Source: Streptomyces antioxidans (lineage in GTDB: Bacteria; Actinomycetota; Actinomycetes; Streptomycetales; Streptomycetaceae). From it: a stretch of 64,000 nucleotides of DNA. The stretch covers positions 62,001 through 126,000 of the forward strand of contig NZ_LAKD02000001.1 of NCBI RefSeq assembly GCF_000968685.2, read 5' to 3'. Of the stretch, positions 25,134-33,390 are shown in pieces. The notes below the pieces were generated by a model. The model was given only the letters and a program-made list of their open reading frames with translations, was not told where the DNA came from and did not search any database. The translations under genes and the position numbers were made by a program. The stretch's first letter is position 1. The number at the start of each line of letters is the position of its first letter.

Positions 25134-25985
25134 GTGCCGCCAAGTAGTACACCCACCGCGAGGAAGCAAAGGTTGGGTGCCGAACTGCGCAAACTGCGTG
25201 AGCGCGCAGGGATGTCATCGACTGCGGCCGCAAGTCTCCTGGGCGGCAACCAAGCACGCATCAGCAACATCGAGGCAGGTCGCTACGCGGTGAGTGCGGA
25301 CCGGGTACGTGTCCTGGCGCAGAACTACAGCTGCTCGGATCAGGTACTGGTCGATGCACTTGCCGCAATGACGGGAGACCGAAAACGAGGCTGGTGGGAG
25401 GAGTACCGGGAGACGTTCCCGTCTGGACTACTGGACTTGGCCGAGCTTGAGCACCACGCCGTCGCGGCTCGAGTGGCCCAGGTGATCACCATTCCCGGAC
25501 TGCTGCAGACTCCCGAGCACGCCCGCGCGATCTTCCGTGATGTCGTCCCGCCGCTCATGCCGCCTGAAGTGGAACATCGGGTGTCGTACCGCGTGAAGCG
25601 TCAGGTCGTCCTGTTCCGAGATCAGCCGCTGCCGTACACCGCGATCATCCACGAGGCGGCCTTGAGAATGCAGTTCGGCGGGGCGGCTACGGCCAAGGCA
25701 CAGCTTGAACACCTCATCGGCATGAGCGAGCGGGACCACGTGACAGTCGTCGTCATCCCCTTCGGCGGAGTGTCGTTCCCCATCTCGGCACACGGGGTTG
25801 ACTACTTCTACGGTCCGGTGACCCAACTCGACACCGTCCAGCTCGATACAGCGCATGGCGTTGAACTGGTTGATGCTGCCGCCCAGTTGGAGAAGTACCG
25901 GTTGGTGCTCGACCGCATGGAGCAGGCGGCTCTGGGGCCGGACGAGTCACGGGACCTCATTCGGCGCATTGCGCGGGAGATTTGA
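25134..25985 (+). CDS. WhiJ-type XRE regulator (HTH plus DUF5753)
   Basis: 283 residues from GTG 25134, which follows GAGGAGGAG at good spacing. An N-terminal XRE helix-turn-helix (about 8-65) reads RLGAELRKLRERAGMSSTA with NQARISNIEAGRYAVS; the rest is the DUF5753 domain, with WWEEYRETFPSGLLDLAELE, VITIPGLLQTPEHARAIF and RDHVTVVVIPFGGVSFPIS. Proteins like WhiJ control development and antibiotic production in Streptomyces, and pairs with DUF397 proteins can act like toxin-antitoxin modules. The DUF397 gene starts 13 bases downstream (25998), so both are co-transcribed; the anti-sigma-like gene is divergent. Confidence 0.92.
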   Translation: MPPSSTPTARKQRLGAELRKLRERAGMSSTAAASLLGGNQARISNIEAGRYAVSADRVRVLAQNYSCSDQVLVDALAAMTGDRKRGWWEEYRETFPSGLLDLAELEHHAVAARVAQVITIPGLLQTPEHARAIFRDVVPPLMPPEVEHRVSYRVKRQVVLFRDQPLPYTAIIHEAALRMQFGGAATAKAQLEHLIGMSERDHVTVVVIPFGGVSFPISAHGVDYFYGPVTQLDTVQLDTAHGVELVDAAAQLEKYRLVLDRMEQAALGPDESRDLIRRIAREI

Positions 25986-25997
25986 AGGGGAAGGTTT

Positions 25998-26192
25998 GTG
26001 TCCAGGCTCAACTGGCGGAAGTCCACGTTCAGCGAAGAGGCGTCGTCCTGCGTCTACGTCGGTGCTACAGGCAACGGGAAGGTCAGGCTCCGGGAAAGCG
26101 ACGAACCCGACGTCATCCTGACCACCACCCCCGCCGCCCTGCGCGCCCTCATACGGGGGGCCAAGGCCGGTGACCTCGACCGCTTCCAGTAA
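25998..26192 (+). CDS. DUF397 small protein, partner of the WhiJ-type regulator
   Basis: 64 residues. LNWRKSTFSEEASSCVYV is the standard start of this family (WRKSS/TxS...CV), ending in TTTPAALRALIRGAKAGDL. DUF397 proteins are encoded next to DUF5753/XRE regulators and probably bind to them; in studied pairs the small protein and the regulator affect each other's activity and antibiotic production. GTG start at 25998; a perfect 12-bp stem-loop lies right after the gene (26207-26252), ending the two-gene transcript. Confidence 0.93.
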   Translation: MSRLNWRKSTFSEEASSCVYVGATGNGKVRLRESDEPDVILTTTPAALRALIRGAKAGDLDRFQ

Positions 26193-26206
26193 GGCGGGGC
26201 TTAAGA

Positions 26207-26252
26207 CGCGACGGGCCGCCGGTAGAGGGGGGAGAACAGACGGCCCGTCGCG
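26207..26252 (+). terminator. Stem-loop terminator after the DUF397 gene
   Basis: Perfect 12-bp stem, 26207-26218 with 26241-26252 (CGCGACGGGCCG/CGGCCCGTCGCG), 22-base loop, no U run. Placed 14 bases after the DUF397 stop. Confidence 0.6.
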
Positions 26253-26305
26253 GCCGTCCGCGACGCTAAGGCCCTGCGCTGAGTGGGCGCTTACGCGGGG
26301 CTGAG

Positions 26306-26324
26306 TCCGGCCGCGACGGCCGGA
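26306..26324 (+). other. Hairpin before the macrolide leader frame
   Basis: TCCGGCC-GCGAC-GGCCGGA is a perfect 7-bp stem with 5-base loop ending 7 bases before GGGGAGG of the leader frame. It could be part of the attenuator leader structure or a factor-binding hairpin. Confidence 0.5.
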
Positions 26325-26345
26325 GGAATAAGGGGAGGCGTCCGG

Positions 26346-26402
26346 ATGACCCGCCGGGGTACCGTTCCGCGCATGGACTCGTTGCTTCAGATCTACGGCT
26401 GA
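26346..26402 (+). CDS. Leader peptide upstream of macrolide glycosyltransferase (predicted)
   Basis: 18 codons, MTRRGTVPRMDSLLQIYG, then TGA. The ATG (26346) is preceded by GGGGAGG with a 7-base gap, the best ribosome binding site in this region, much better than the one of the resistance gene itself. Codons 11-18 and the stop's edge lie in the left arm of the inverted repeat at 26377-26500, so a ribosome stalled within these codons would prevent pairing. The layout is that of erm-type leader peptides. No typical RLR or IFVI/IAVV stalling motif is present; R3-R4 and P8-R9 are the nearest candidates. The peptide is inferred from the sequence only. Confidence 0.6.
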   Translation: MTRRGTVPRMDSLLQIYG

Positions 26403-26500
26403 CAGGCCGTTCCGCCCCGCGCACCGGCGACATCGCCGCTGCGCCGGGCCGTCGTGTCCAGCTGGCCGTCTCGCCATTTCGCCGTAGATCTGAAACGAGT
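26377..26500 (+). promoter_or_regulatory. Predicted translational attenuator of the macrolide glycosyltransferase
   Basis: The left arm is 26377-26399 and the right arm 26481-26500. They pair as 13 perfect base pairs (26387-26399 with 26481-26493), then a 3-base bulge on the left, then 7 more (26377-26383 with 26494-26500). The loop of 81 bases holds a small CGGCG-ACAT-CGCCG hairpin. The right arm covers the only Shine-Dalgarno-like GAG (26497-26499), 9 bases before the ATG at 26509, so pairing would hide it. The left arm is inside the leader frame. It could also be a remnant of a mobile element, since the arms are long and far apart, but the leader frame argues for regulation. Confidence 0.6.
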
Positions 26501-26508
26501 GATTCCCC

Positions 26509-27684
26509 ATGTCCCGTCGCCGTGCCCATATCGCCATGGTCGGCATCCCCGCCATCAGCCACACCCTGCCCAGCCTTGAGATCATCCGTGAACTCGTGGC
26601 GCGCGGGCACCGGGTGACGTACGCCAATGGCGCCCGTATGGCGGACGTCATCGAGCGGACCGGCGCCGAGTTCGTGCCGTTCGAGTCCACCCTGCCGGTC
26701 ACCGACAACGACTGGCCGGAGGACCCGATCGGTGCGATGACGCTGTTCCTGGACGACGCCGTCCACGTCCTGCCCCAACTGCGCGCGGTGTACGACCGGG
26801 ACCCGGCCGACGCGTACCTCTACGACATCGGCGCGTACCCCGCGCGGGTGCTCGCCGAGACGCAGGGCCGTCCGCTGGTCCAGCTGTCGCCGACGATCGT
26901 GGCCTGGGAGGGCTACCACGATGAGTTCGGGGCGCAGCTCATGAGCCTTCCCGGCGCGGACGCGTATCAGGAGAAGTTCGCGGACTGGCTCACCGAGTCC
27001 GGGGCCACCACCACGGACCCGAACGCCTTCTCCGGTCTGCCGCCGCGCTGTGTCGCGCTCATCCCGCGCGCCATGCAGCCGAACGCCGACCGGGTGGACA
27101 CCGAGGTGGTGACGTTCGTCGGGCCGTGCCTCGGGGACCGTGCCGACCAGGGCGGCTGGGAGCGTCCCGCCGGTGCGGAGAACGTGCTGCTGGTCTCGCT
27201 CGGCTCGGCGTACACCCGGCAGGCCGCCTTCTACCGCGAGTGCGTCGCGGCCTTCGGGGAGCTGCCCGGGTGGCATGTGGTGCTGCAGATCGGCAGTTAC
27301 GTCGACCAGGGCGAGCTGGGGGAGGTCCCGGCGAACATCGAGGTCCACAACTGGGTGCCGCAGCTGGCGATCCTGGAGCGGGCCGACGCGTTCATCACCC
27401 ACGCGGGGATGGGCGGCAGCAATGAGGGGCTGTACACCGGCTGTCCGATGATCGCCGTCCCGCAGGGCGCGGAACAGGCCATGAACGCCGACCGGTTGGT
27501 CGAGCTTGGCGTGGCCCGCCGCCTCGACACGGCGGACGCCACCGCCGGGGCCCTGCGTACCGCGCTGCTCGAGCTGACCGCGGACCCGGAGGTCGCGCGC
27601 GCCTCGGCGCGGCTGCGGGCCGAGGTGCGGGCCGAGGGCGGCACCGGGCGGGCGGCCGATCTGATCGAGGACGCGCTGCGGTAA
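26509..27684 (+). CDS. mgt: Macrolide-inactivating glycosyltransferase (GT1, MGT/OleD type)
   Basis: 391 residues, GT-B fold. It transfers glucose from UDP-glucose to the desosamine 2'-OH of macrolides and so inactivates them. Near the N terminus, VGIPAISHTLPSLEII includes the catalytic-base H18; the C-terminal sugar-nucleotide site has VLLVSLGSAYT, VHNWVPQLAILERADAF, ITHAGMGGSNEGLYTGCP and QGAEQAMNADRL. The length matches OleD/MgtA-like enzymes; other acceptors are possible because these enzymes are promiscuous. An upstream leader frame inside an inverted repeat suggests macrolide-induced translation. A 19-bp hairpin terminator follows. No macrolide biosynthesis genes are in the window, so self-protection is not required. 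Confidence 0.92.
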   Translation: MSRRRAHIAMVGIPAISHTLPSLEIIRELVARGHRVTYANGARMADVIERTGAEFVPFESTLPVTDNDWPEDPIGAMTLFLDDAVHVLPQLRAVYDRDPADAYLYDIGAYPARVLAETQGRPLVQLSPTIVAWEGYHDEFGAQLMSLPGADAYQEKFADWLTESGATTTDPNAFSGLPPRCVALIPRAMQPNADRVDTEVVTFVGPCLGDRADQGGWERPAGAENVLLVSLGSAYTRQAAFYRECVAAFGELPGWHVVLQIGSYVDQGELGEVPANIEVHNWVPQLAILERADAFITHAGMGGSNEGLYTGCPMIAVPQGAEQAMNADRLVELGVARRLDTADATAGALRTALLELTADPEVARASARLRAEVRAEGGTGRAADLIEDALR

Positions 27685-27686
27685 CA

Positions 27687-27727
27687 CGACGACGGCCCGG
27701 CCGCCACGGGCGGCCGGGCCGTCGTCG
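27687..27727. terminator. Bidirectional terminator between mgt and the 5'-nucleotidase gene
   Basis: Perfect 19-bp stem (27687-27705 with 27709-27727) with a 3-base loop, lying between two convergent genes. Strong in both directions by stem stability. Confidence 0.85.
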
Positions 27728-27736
27728 GACACGGCG

Positions 27737-29560
27737 TTACTTCTTCACCGTGATGCGGTCCGCCTTCGGCGGGTCCAGGGGCGAGGACTGCGACGAGTGC
27801 GCGCCCAGGTAGGCCGTGAACGCGTCCAGGTCGGAGCCGCCGACGAGCTTGTTCTTGCCCTCCTTGAAGGCGGGGAAGCCGTCGCCGCCGCCCGCGATGA
27901 ACTCGTTCAGCGCGACGCGGTAGGTCTTCGCGGGATCGATCGCCGCACCGTTCAGCTTCACCGAGTCCGTGACGATCCGGTCCTTGCCGGACTTGGTCAG
28001 ATCCAGGGTGTAGGTGAGGCCCTTGGAGACCTGGAGGATCTTCGGGGAGGCCTCGTTGGCGCCGCTGACCTGCTGCTGGAGCGCGCTGATCAGCTGCGAT
28101 CCGGTCAGGTCGATCACATTCATCATGTTGGTGAACGGCTGGACCGTGAACGCCTCGCCGTAGGTGACGACGCCGTCCCCCTCGCTCCCCGACGCCTTGT
28201 AGGCGAGGTCGGAGCGGATGCCGCCGGGGTTCATAAAGGCGAGTTGGGCGCCGCCCTTGTCGTCCGGGGAGAGCGCTTCGAGCTGGGCGTCGGCGATGGT
28301 GTCGCCCAGGGGGGTCTCATAGGCGGTGGAGCCGCGGCCGTTGATGTCGGCGGAGACATAGCCGACCGGCTTGTTGGCGATCGGGGCGGCCAGCTCGTTC
28401 CAGCGCCCGATGAGCGAGGTGATGTCCGGGGCCTTGGGCTGCTCGCGGTCCACGACGTGGTTCGCCGCGTGGGCGCCCTTCACGCTCGTCCGCACGATGT
28501 CGCCGGTGCGGCGGTCGTAGGTGAGCGTGGTGTCGGTGTAGAGGCGGCCGAAGGAGGCCGCGGAGGTCACCGTGCGCGGGGTGCCGGACGGGTCCGGGAC
28601 GGTGCAGGTGTACGCCTGGTGGGTGTGGCCGGTGACCAGGGCGTCGACCTTGGGCGTGATGTTCTTGGCGATGTCGACGATGGGGCCGGAAATGCCCTTG
28701 CCCGCACCGCCGTTGTCGCAGTCGTAGTTGTACGAGGGGGAGGCGGGCAGCCCGCCCTCGTGGATGAGCGCGACGATCGACTTCACGCCCTTGCGCTGGA
28801 GCTCCTTGGCGTACTTGTTGACCGTCTCGACCTCGTCGTGGAACTTCAGGCCCTTGACGCCCTCGGCGGTGACGATGTCCGGGGTGCCCTCGAGGGTGAC
28901 GCCGATGAAGCCGATCTTCACGCCCTTGTGCTTCCACACCGTGTAGGGCTTGAGGATGGGCTTGTCGGTCTTCTCGTCGGTGACGTTCGCGGCGAGGTAG
29001 GGGAAGTCGGCGCCCGGGAAGGTCTTGCCCTTCTCGTAGCAGCCCTCCTTGGGGTGGCAGCCGCCGTTCTGGACGCGGCTCAGCTCGGCGCGGCCCTCGT
29101 CGAACTCGTGGTTGCCGACCGCGGTGACGTCGAGGTGCAGCTTGTTGAGTGCTTCGATGGTCGGCTCGTCGTGGAAGAGCCCGGACAGCAGCGGGCTGGC
29201 CCCGATCATGTCGCCACCGGCGGCGGTGACCGAGTACGCGTGGCCCTTACGGGCGTTACGGAGGGAAGTGGCGAGGTATTCGGCGCCACCCGCCGGGATG
29301 GTCTTGGTGCTGCCGTCGGCCTGGGTCTCGTCGACGGTGCCCGAGGAGCCCTGCGGGGGCTCCAGGTTTCCGTGCAGATCGTTGAAGGACAGCAGCTGCA
29401 CGTCGACGGTGCGCCCGGGCCGGTGCTTGTCCGTGGCGGCGCCACCGCTGTCCGCACCCGCCGGGCCCACGGCGGTCAGCACCCCGGCCGCGGCGGCCAG
29501 CACCGCGAATCCGGTGGCCAACCGACGCCCCGCCCCGCGCCGTTGAGGTCTCGCTGGCAT
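27737..29560 (-). CDS. Secreted 5'-nucleotidase / bifunctional metallophosphatase
   Basis: 607 residues from ATG 29560, which has AAGGGGACGAC in front; a longer open frame upstream is not supported. An N-terminal signal peptide with an RR-rich n-region (GAGRRLATGFAVLAAAAGVL) suggests export. The metallophosphatase domain has LLSFNDLHGNLE, GGDMIGASPLLSG, TAVGNHEFDEG, VALIHEGG and LVTGHTHQAY (metal ligands); the C-terminal 5'-nucleotidase domain has FMNPGGIRSDL, TVQPFTNMM and EFIAGGGDGFPAF. It probably releases phosphate from extracellular nucleotides such as AMP. It converges with mgt and has a long upstream region shared with mshD. Confidence 0.93.
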   Translation of the reverse strand: MPARPQRRGAGRRLATGFAVLAAAAGVLTAVGPAGADSGGAATDKHRPGRTVDVQLLSFNDLHGNLEPPQGSSGTVDETQADGSTKTIPAGGAEYLATSLRNARKGHAYSVTAAGGDMIGASPLLSGLFHDEPTIEALNKLHLDVTAVGNHEFDEGRAELSRVQNGGCHPKEGCYEKGKTFPGADFPYLAANVTDEKTDKPILKPYTVWKHKGVKIGFIGVTLEGTPDIVTAEGVKGLKFHDEVETVNKYAKELQRKGVKSIVALIHEGGLPASPSYNYDCDNGGAGKGISGPIVDIAKNITPKVDALVTGHTHQAYTCTVPDPSGTPRTVTSAASFGRLYTDTTLTYDRRTGDIVRTSVKGAHAANHVVDREQPKAPDITSLIGRWNELAAPIANKPVGYVSADINGRGSTAYETPLGDTIADAQLEALSPDDKGGAQLAFMNPGGIRSDLAYKASGSEGDGVVTYGEAFTVQPFTNMMNVIDLTGSQLISALQQQVSGANEASPKILQVSKGLTYTLDLTKSGKDRIVTDSVKLNGAAIDPAKTYRVALNEFIAGGGDGFPAFKEGKNKLVGGSDLDAFTAYLGAHSSQSSPLDPPKADRITVKK

Positions 29561-29884
29561 GTCGTCCCCTTGTGCCCCGTGATGGATGGTGGAGCGCAGC
29601 TTACGGTCAACGCGCGTAGCGGGGCAGGGGGAGGAGGTTAAGAGCTGGTTGCCGATGGTCAACGGTGTGGGATGGCTTCGCCCGTTCGGCGAAAAAGTCC
29701 CGATGCGGGGTTTGGGTGACGGTGCGTTCAGCGCGTGGAATCTCGCGCATATGCAGCAGATGGCTCGCACATGGTCCGGACAAATTGGGCAACGAGCTGT
29801 TGCCTCATTGTCCTGGGGCCACACATCACCTTGCTCATGGGCCGCTGCGCGGGATGGGGCAGCCGGGTGACTCGCCGGTAATAA
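29561..29884. other. Non-coding region between 5'-nucleotidase and mshD genes
   Basis: No gene seen. It contains TTCGCC-CGTTC-GGCGAA (29677-29693), a perfect 6-5-6 inverted repeat, and is lower in GC near 29741-29884. The divergent 5'-nucleotidase promoter must be here, but no clear elements were found. Confidence 0.4.
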
Positions 29885-29925
29885 ATTGGCCAGCGGCTTG
29901 CTGGCCAATGGGGCCGCCGTAGGCT
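29885..29925 (+). promoter_or_regulatory. mshD promoter with overlapping perfect palindrome
   Basis: ATTGGCCAGC-GGCTT-GCTGGCCAAT (29885-29909) is a perfect 10-5-10 inverted repeat overlapping the candidate -35 TTGCTG (29898-29903). TAGGCT (29920-29925) is the -10, 7 bases before the ATG at 29933, suggesting a leaderless mRNA. The palindrome looks like a repressor operator. Confidence 0.55.
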
Positions 29926-29932
29926 CGGCTCC

Positions 29933-30865
29933 ATGAATGACGTGGTGAACGAGACATCCGGCGCCCGGCGGCTCGATGTGCTGGAGGAGTTGACGTCGGC
30001 CGAGGTGGCGGATGTGCTGCGGCTGGTCGCGGAGGCCGCGCGGGCCGATGGGCAGCAGGCGGTGTCCGAGCAGGGACGGCTGCGGCTGCGGGGGCGGCGG
30101 GAGGGGGTGCGTCATCTGGTGTTGCGGGAGCCCAGCGGGGAGCTGGTGGGGTACGCGCAGCTGGAGGACACCGATCCGGTGGAGGCACCGGCCGCCGAGC
30201 TGGTCGTGCATCCGGGGCACCGCGGGCAGGGGCACGGCCGGGCGCTGGGGGTGACGCTGCTGAGGGAGTCGGGGAAGCGGCTGCGGGTCTGGGCGCACGG
30301 GGGGCATGCCTCGGCGCGCCATCTCGCGCAGGTGCTGGGGCTGACGCTGTTCCGGGAGCTGCGACAGATGCGGCGGCCCCTGGGATCGCTCGCGGAGCTG
30401 GGCCTTGGCGAGCCAGTCTTCCCGGAGGGGGTGACCGTACGGACCTTCCGGCCGGGTGCGGACGACGCCGCGTGGCTGGCGGCGAACGCGGCGGCCTTCG
30501 CCCACCACCCCGAGCAGGGCTCGCTCACCCAGCGTGATCTGGATGACCGCAAGGGTGAGCCGTGGTTCGACCCGGAGGGGTTCTTCCTGGCCGAGCGGGA
30601 CGGGGAGATCGTCGGGTTCCACTGGACGAAGGTGCATGCCGAGGAGGGGCTGGGGGAGGTCTATGTCGTAGGGGTGCGGCCGGACGCGCAGGGTGGCGGT
30701 CTCGGTAAGGCGCTGACCTCGGTCGGGCTGCGGCATCTGGCGGCTCGGGGGCTGCCGACCGCGATGCTCTATGTGGACGCCGACAACTTCCCCGCGGTCG
30801 CCGTCTACGAGCGGCTTGGCTTCGTTACCCATGAGACGGATCTGATGTATCGGACGGAGACCTGA
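29933..30865 (+). CDS. mshD: Mycothiol acetyltransferase (mycothiol synthase)
   Basis: 310 residues with two GNAT domains. It acetylates the cysteinyl amino group of Cys-GlcN-Ins in the last step of mycothiol synthesis. The N-terminal half has ELVVHPGHRGQGHGRAL (acetyl-CoA loop, Q/R-G-x-G-x form) and LRVWAHGGHASARHLAQ; the C-terminal half has VVGVRPDAQGGGLGKALT and MLYVDADNFPAVAVYERLGF, the active domain. Two-domain GNATs with this start (LDVLEELTSAEVADVLRLV) are typical MshD. Its partner mshA lies 15 kb downstream. ATG at 29933 follows a -10-like element, so the transcript is probably leaderless. Confidence 0.95.
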   Translation: MNDVVNETSGARRLDVLEELTSAEVADVLRLVAEAARADGQQAVSEQGRLRLRGRREGVRHLVLREPSGELVGYAQLEDTDPVEAPAAELVVHPGHRGQGHGRALGVTLLRESGKRLRVWAHGGHASARHLAQVLGLTLFRELRQMRRPLGSLAELGLGEPVFPEGVTVRTFRPGADDAAWLAANAAAFAHHPEQGSLTQRDLDDRKGEPWFDPEGFFLAERDGEIVGFHWTKVHAEEGLGEVYVVGVRPDAQGGGLGKALTSVGLRHLAARGLPTAMLYVDADNFPAVAVYERLGFVTHETDLMYRTET

Positions 30866-30950
30866 GCGAAGGTCTGGTCGAAATCTGAGCGGGGCTGAGT
30901 CCGGGGGGCGTCCGGGCCGCCGCGGGAGCCTGACGGGGGCGTGACGGGGG

Positions 30951-30975
30951 CGGGACCCCTGGGGGATGGGTCCCG
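30951..30975 (+). terminator. Terminator after mshD
   Basis: CGGGACCC (30951-30958) pairs with GGGTCCCG (30968-30975) across a 9-base loop, followed by ATTTC. Moderately strong. Confidence 0.6.
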
Positions 30976-30997
30976 ATTTCCTACCCGCCATGTGTCC

Positions 30998-31019
30998 GTT
31001 ACCGGCGATTCAACCTTGG
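30998..31019 (+). promoter_or_regulatory. Possible PHO box upstream of ppk
   Basis: GTTACCGGCGA (30998-31008) followed directly by TTCAACCTTGG (31009-31019) resembles the 11-base direct repeats (GTTCACC-like) bound by PhoP in Streptomyces. Match is imperfect and from memory. Confidence 0.3.
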
Positions 31020-31137
31020 TTGCGAGCATCACTGAATGCAGCCCGCTGTGCCGAATTCGTCGAACCGGAGGCTACGTGCCGTTTCCGCACCCGCTTCCGT
31101 CACGCCGTATTCACCTCCGGCGCGGAACAATGAGTTC

Positions 31138-33390
31138 ATGAGCCACACAAGCGGTCAGGCATCGGCTTCCCCGCAGCCCCAGCCTCCCTCCCAGCCTTCG
31201 GTCGGGTCCATCGCGGCCCACCGGCCGCATGCTGTCGCCGCGCCGGTGCGGTCGCTCGACCCCGACCTCGACGCCGATCTGGACTCGTACGAGGAGGGGG
31301 CCGGGCCCGGTACGGACGGCGGGGAGCTGCCGCAGGGGCGGTTCCTGGACCGGGAGCGCAGCTGGCTCGCGTTCAACGAGCGGGTGCTGGAGCTGGCCGA
31401 GGACCCGTCCACCCCGCTGCTGGAGCGGGCCAACTTCCTGGCGATCTTCGCGGGCAACCTGGACGAGTTCTTCATGGTGCGGGTCGCCGGGCTCAAGCGG
31501 CGCATCGCCACCGGGGTCGCCACCCGCTCGGCCTCCGGGCTGCAGCCGCGCGAGGTGCTGGAGCTGATCTGGAACCGGTCCCGTGAGCTCATGGCCCGGC
31601 ACGCCGCCTGCTACCAGCAGGACGTCGCCCCGGCGCTCGCGGAGGAGGGCATCCATCTGGTCCGCTGGCCGGATCTCACCGAGAAGGAGCAGTCCCGCCT
31701 CTTCACCCTCTTCCGGCAGCAGATCTTCCCCGTGCTGACCCCGCTCGCCGTGGATCCGGCGCACCCCTTCCCGTATATCTCGGGGCTGTCGCTCAATCTC
31801 GCGGTCGTGGTGCGCAACCCCGTGAGCGGGCATGATCACTTCGCACGTGTGAAGGTTCCGCCGTCGCTCTCCCGGTTCCTGGAGGCGTCGGCGCAGCGGT
31901 ACGTACCGCTGGAGGACGTGATCGCGGCGCATCTGGAGGCGCTCTTCCCGGGGATGGAGGTGCTCGCGCACCACATGTTCCGGGTGACGCGCAATGAGGA
32001 CCTCGAGGTCGAGGAGGACGACGCCGAGAACCTTCTCCAGGCCCTGGAGAAGGAGCTGCTGCGCCGCCGCTTCGGGCCCCCGGTGCGGCTGGAGGTCGAG
32101 GAGTCCATCGACCCGTACGTACTGGACCTGCTGGTGCGCGAGCTGAAGATCTCGGACGCGGAGGTCTATCCGCTGCCCGGGCCGCTCGACCTCACCGGTC
32201 TGTTCGGCATAGCCGCGCTGGACCGGCCGGAGCTGAAGTACCCCAAGTTCGTGGCGGGCACCCACCGGGACCTCGCCGAGGTGGAGTCCGCCTCGCCGCC
32301 GGACATCTTCGCGGCGCTGCGCGAGCGGGACGTCCTGCTCCACCACCCGTACGACTCCTTCTCCACCTCCGTGCAGGCGTTCCTGGAGCAGGCGGCGGCC
32401 GATCCGGACGTCCTGGCGATCAAGCAGACGCTGTACCGCACCTCCGGCAAGTCGCCGATCGTCGACGCGCTCATAGACGCCGCCGAGTCCGGCAAGCAGG
32501 TGCTGGTGCTGGTCGAGATCAAGGCCCGCTTCGACGAGCACGCCAACATCAAGTGGGCGCGCAAGCTGGAGGAGGCGGGCTGCCATGTCGTCTACGGCCT
32601 GCTGGGGCTGAAGACCCACTGCAAGCTGTCGCTGGTGGTCCGCCAGGAGGGCGACACCCTCACCCGCTACTCGCACGTGGGCACCGGCAACTACCACCCC
32701 AAGACCGCCCGGCTGTACGAGGACCTGGGGCTGCTGACGGCGAACTCCCAGGTCGGCGCGGACCTCTCCGACCTCTTCAACCGGCTGAGCGGGTACTCCC
32801 GGCGGGAGAACTACCGGCGGCTGCTGGTCGCGCCGAAGTCGCTGCGCGGCGGGCTGATCACCCGGATCAACAAGGAGATCACCCACCATCGGGCGGGGCG
32901 CCCGGCCTACGTCAAGATCAAGGTCAACTCGATGGTCGACGAGGCCGTCGTCGACGCCCTCTACCGGGCCTCGCGGGCCGGGGTGCCGGTGGATGTGTGG
33001 GTGCGCGGCATCTGCGCGCTGCGGCCGGGTGTTCCCGGGCTCTCGGAGAACATCCGGGTCCGCTCGGTCCTCGGACGCTTCCTGGAGCATTCGCGCGTGT
33101 TCGCGTTCGGGAACGGCGGCGAGCCGGAGGTGTGGATCGGCAGCGCCGACATGATGCACCGCAATCTCGACCGCCGGATCGAGGCGCTGGTGCGGGTCAC
33201 CGACCCCGGGCACCGCGCCGCGCTCAACCGCCTGCTGGAGACCGGGATGGCCGACGCCACCTCCTCCTGGCACCTGGGCCCGGACGGCGAGTGGACCCGG
33301 CACGCCACGGACGCGGAGGGCCAGCCGCTGCGGAACGTTCAGGAGATGCTCATCGATGCCCGGAGGCGACGGCGTGGTTCAACGACATGA
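31138..33390 (+). CDS. ppk: Polyphosphate kinase 1
   Basis: 750 residues from ATG 31138 ([15 protein letters not shown]). The first 60 residues are low-complexity and the ribosome binding site is weak, so a start near residue 62 ([20 protein letters not shown]) cannot be excluded. PPK1 makes polyphosphate reversibly from ATP through a phosphohistidine. Its domains follow in order: N domain ([18 protein letters not shown]), head domain, then two phospholipase D-like lobes with H513 in [19 protein letters not shown] (phosphoacceptor) and the second motif [17 protein letters not shown]. Downstream CHAD and NUDIX genes are tightly linked, which fits polyphosphate handling. Confidence 0.96.
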   Translation: MSHTSGQASASPQPQPPSQPSVGSIAAHRPHAVAAPVRSLDPDLDADLDSYEEGAGPGTDGGELPQGRFLDRERSWLAFNERVLELAEDPSTPLLERANFLAIFAGNLDEFFMVRVAGLKRRIATGVATRSASGLQPREVLELIWNRSRELMARHAACYQQDVAPALAEEGIHLVRWPDLTEKEQSRLFTLFRQQIFPVLTPLAVDPAHPFPYISGLSLNLAVVVRNPVSGHDHFARVKVPPSLSRFLEASAQRYVPLEDVIAAHLEALFPGMEVLAHHMFRVTRNEDLEVEEDDAENLLQALEKELLRRRFGPPVRLEVEESIDPYVLDLLVRELKISDAEVYPLPGPLDLTGLFGIAALDRPELKYPKFVAGTHRDLAEVESASPPDIFAALRERDVLLHHPYDSFSTSVQAFLEQAAADPDVLAIKQTLYRTSGKSPIVDALIDAAESGKQVLVLVEIKARFDEHANIKWARKLEEAGCHVVYGLLGLKTHCKLSLVVRQEGDTLTRYSHVGTGNYHPKTARLYEDLGLLTANSQVGADLSDLFNRLSGYSRRENYRRLLVAPKSLRGGLITRINKEITHHRAGRPAYVKIKVNSMVDEAVVDALYRASRAGVPVDVWVRGICALRPGVPGLSENIRVRSVLGRFLEHSRVFAFGNGGEPEVWIGSADMMHRNLDRRIEALVRVTDPGHRAALNRLLETGMADATSSWHLGPDGEWTRHATDAEGQPLRNVQEMLIDARRRRRGSTT

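Noticed and set aside
26377..26500. Terminal inverted repeats of a mobile element
   Set aside because: Kept only as an alternative: no target duplication or transposase is visible, and the left arm codes the end of a leader frame with a strong ribosome binding site.
29611..30991. Upstream extension of the 5'-nucleotidase frame to more than 1000 codons
   Set aside because: Extension is antisense to mshD and lacks a ribosome binding site; signal peptide starts at 29560.
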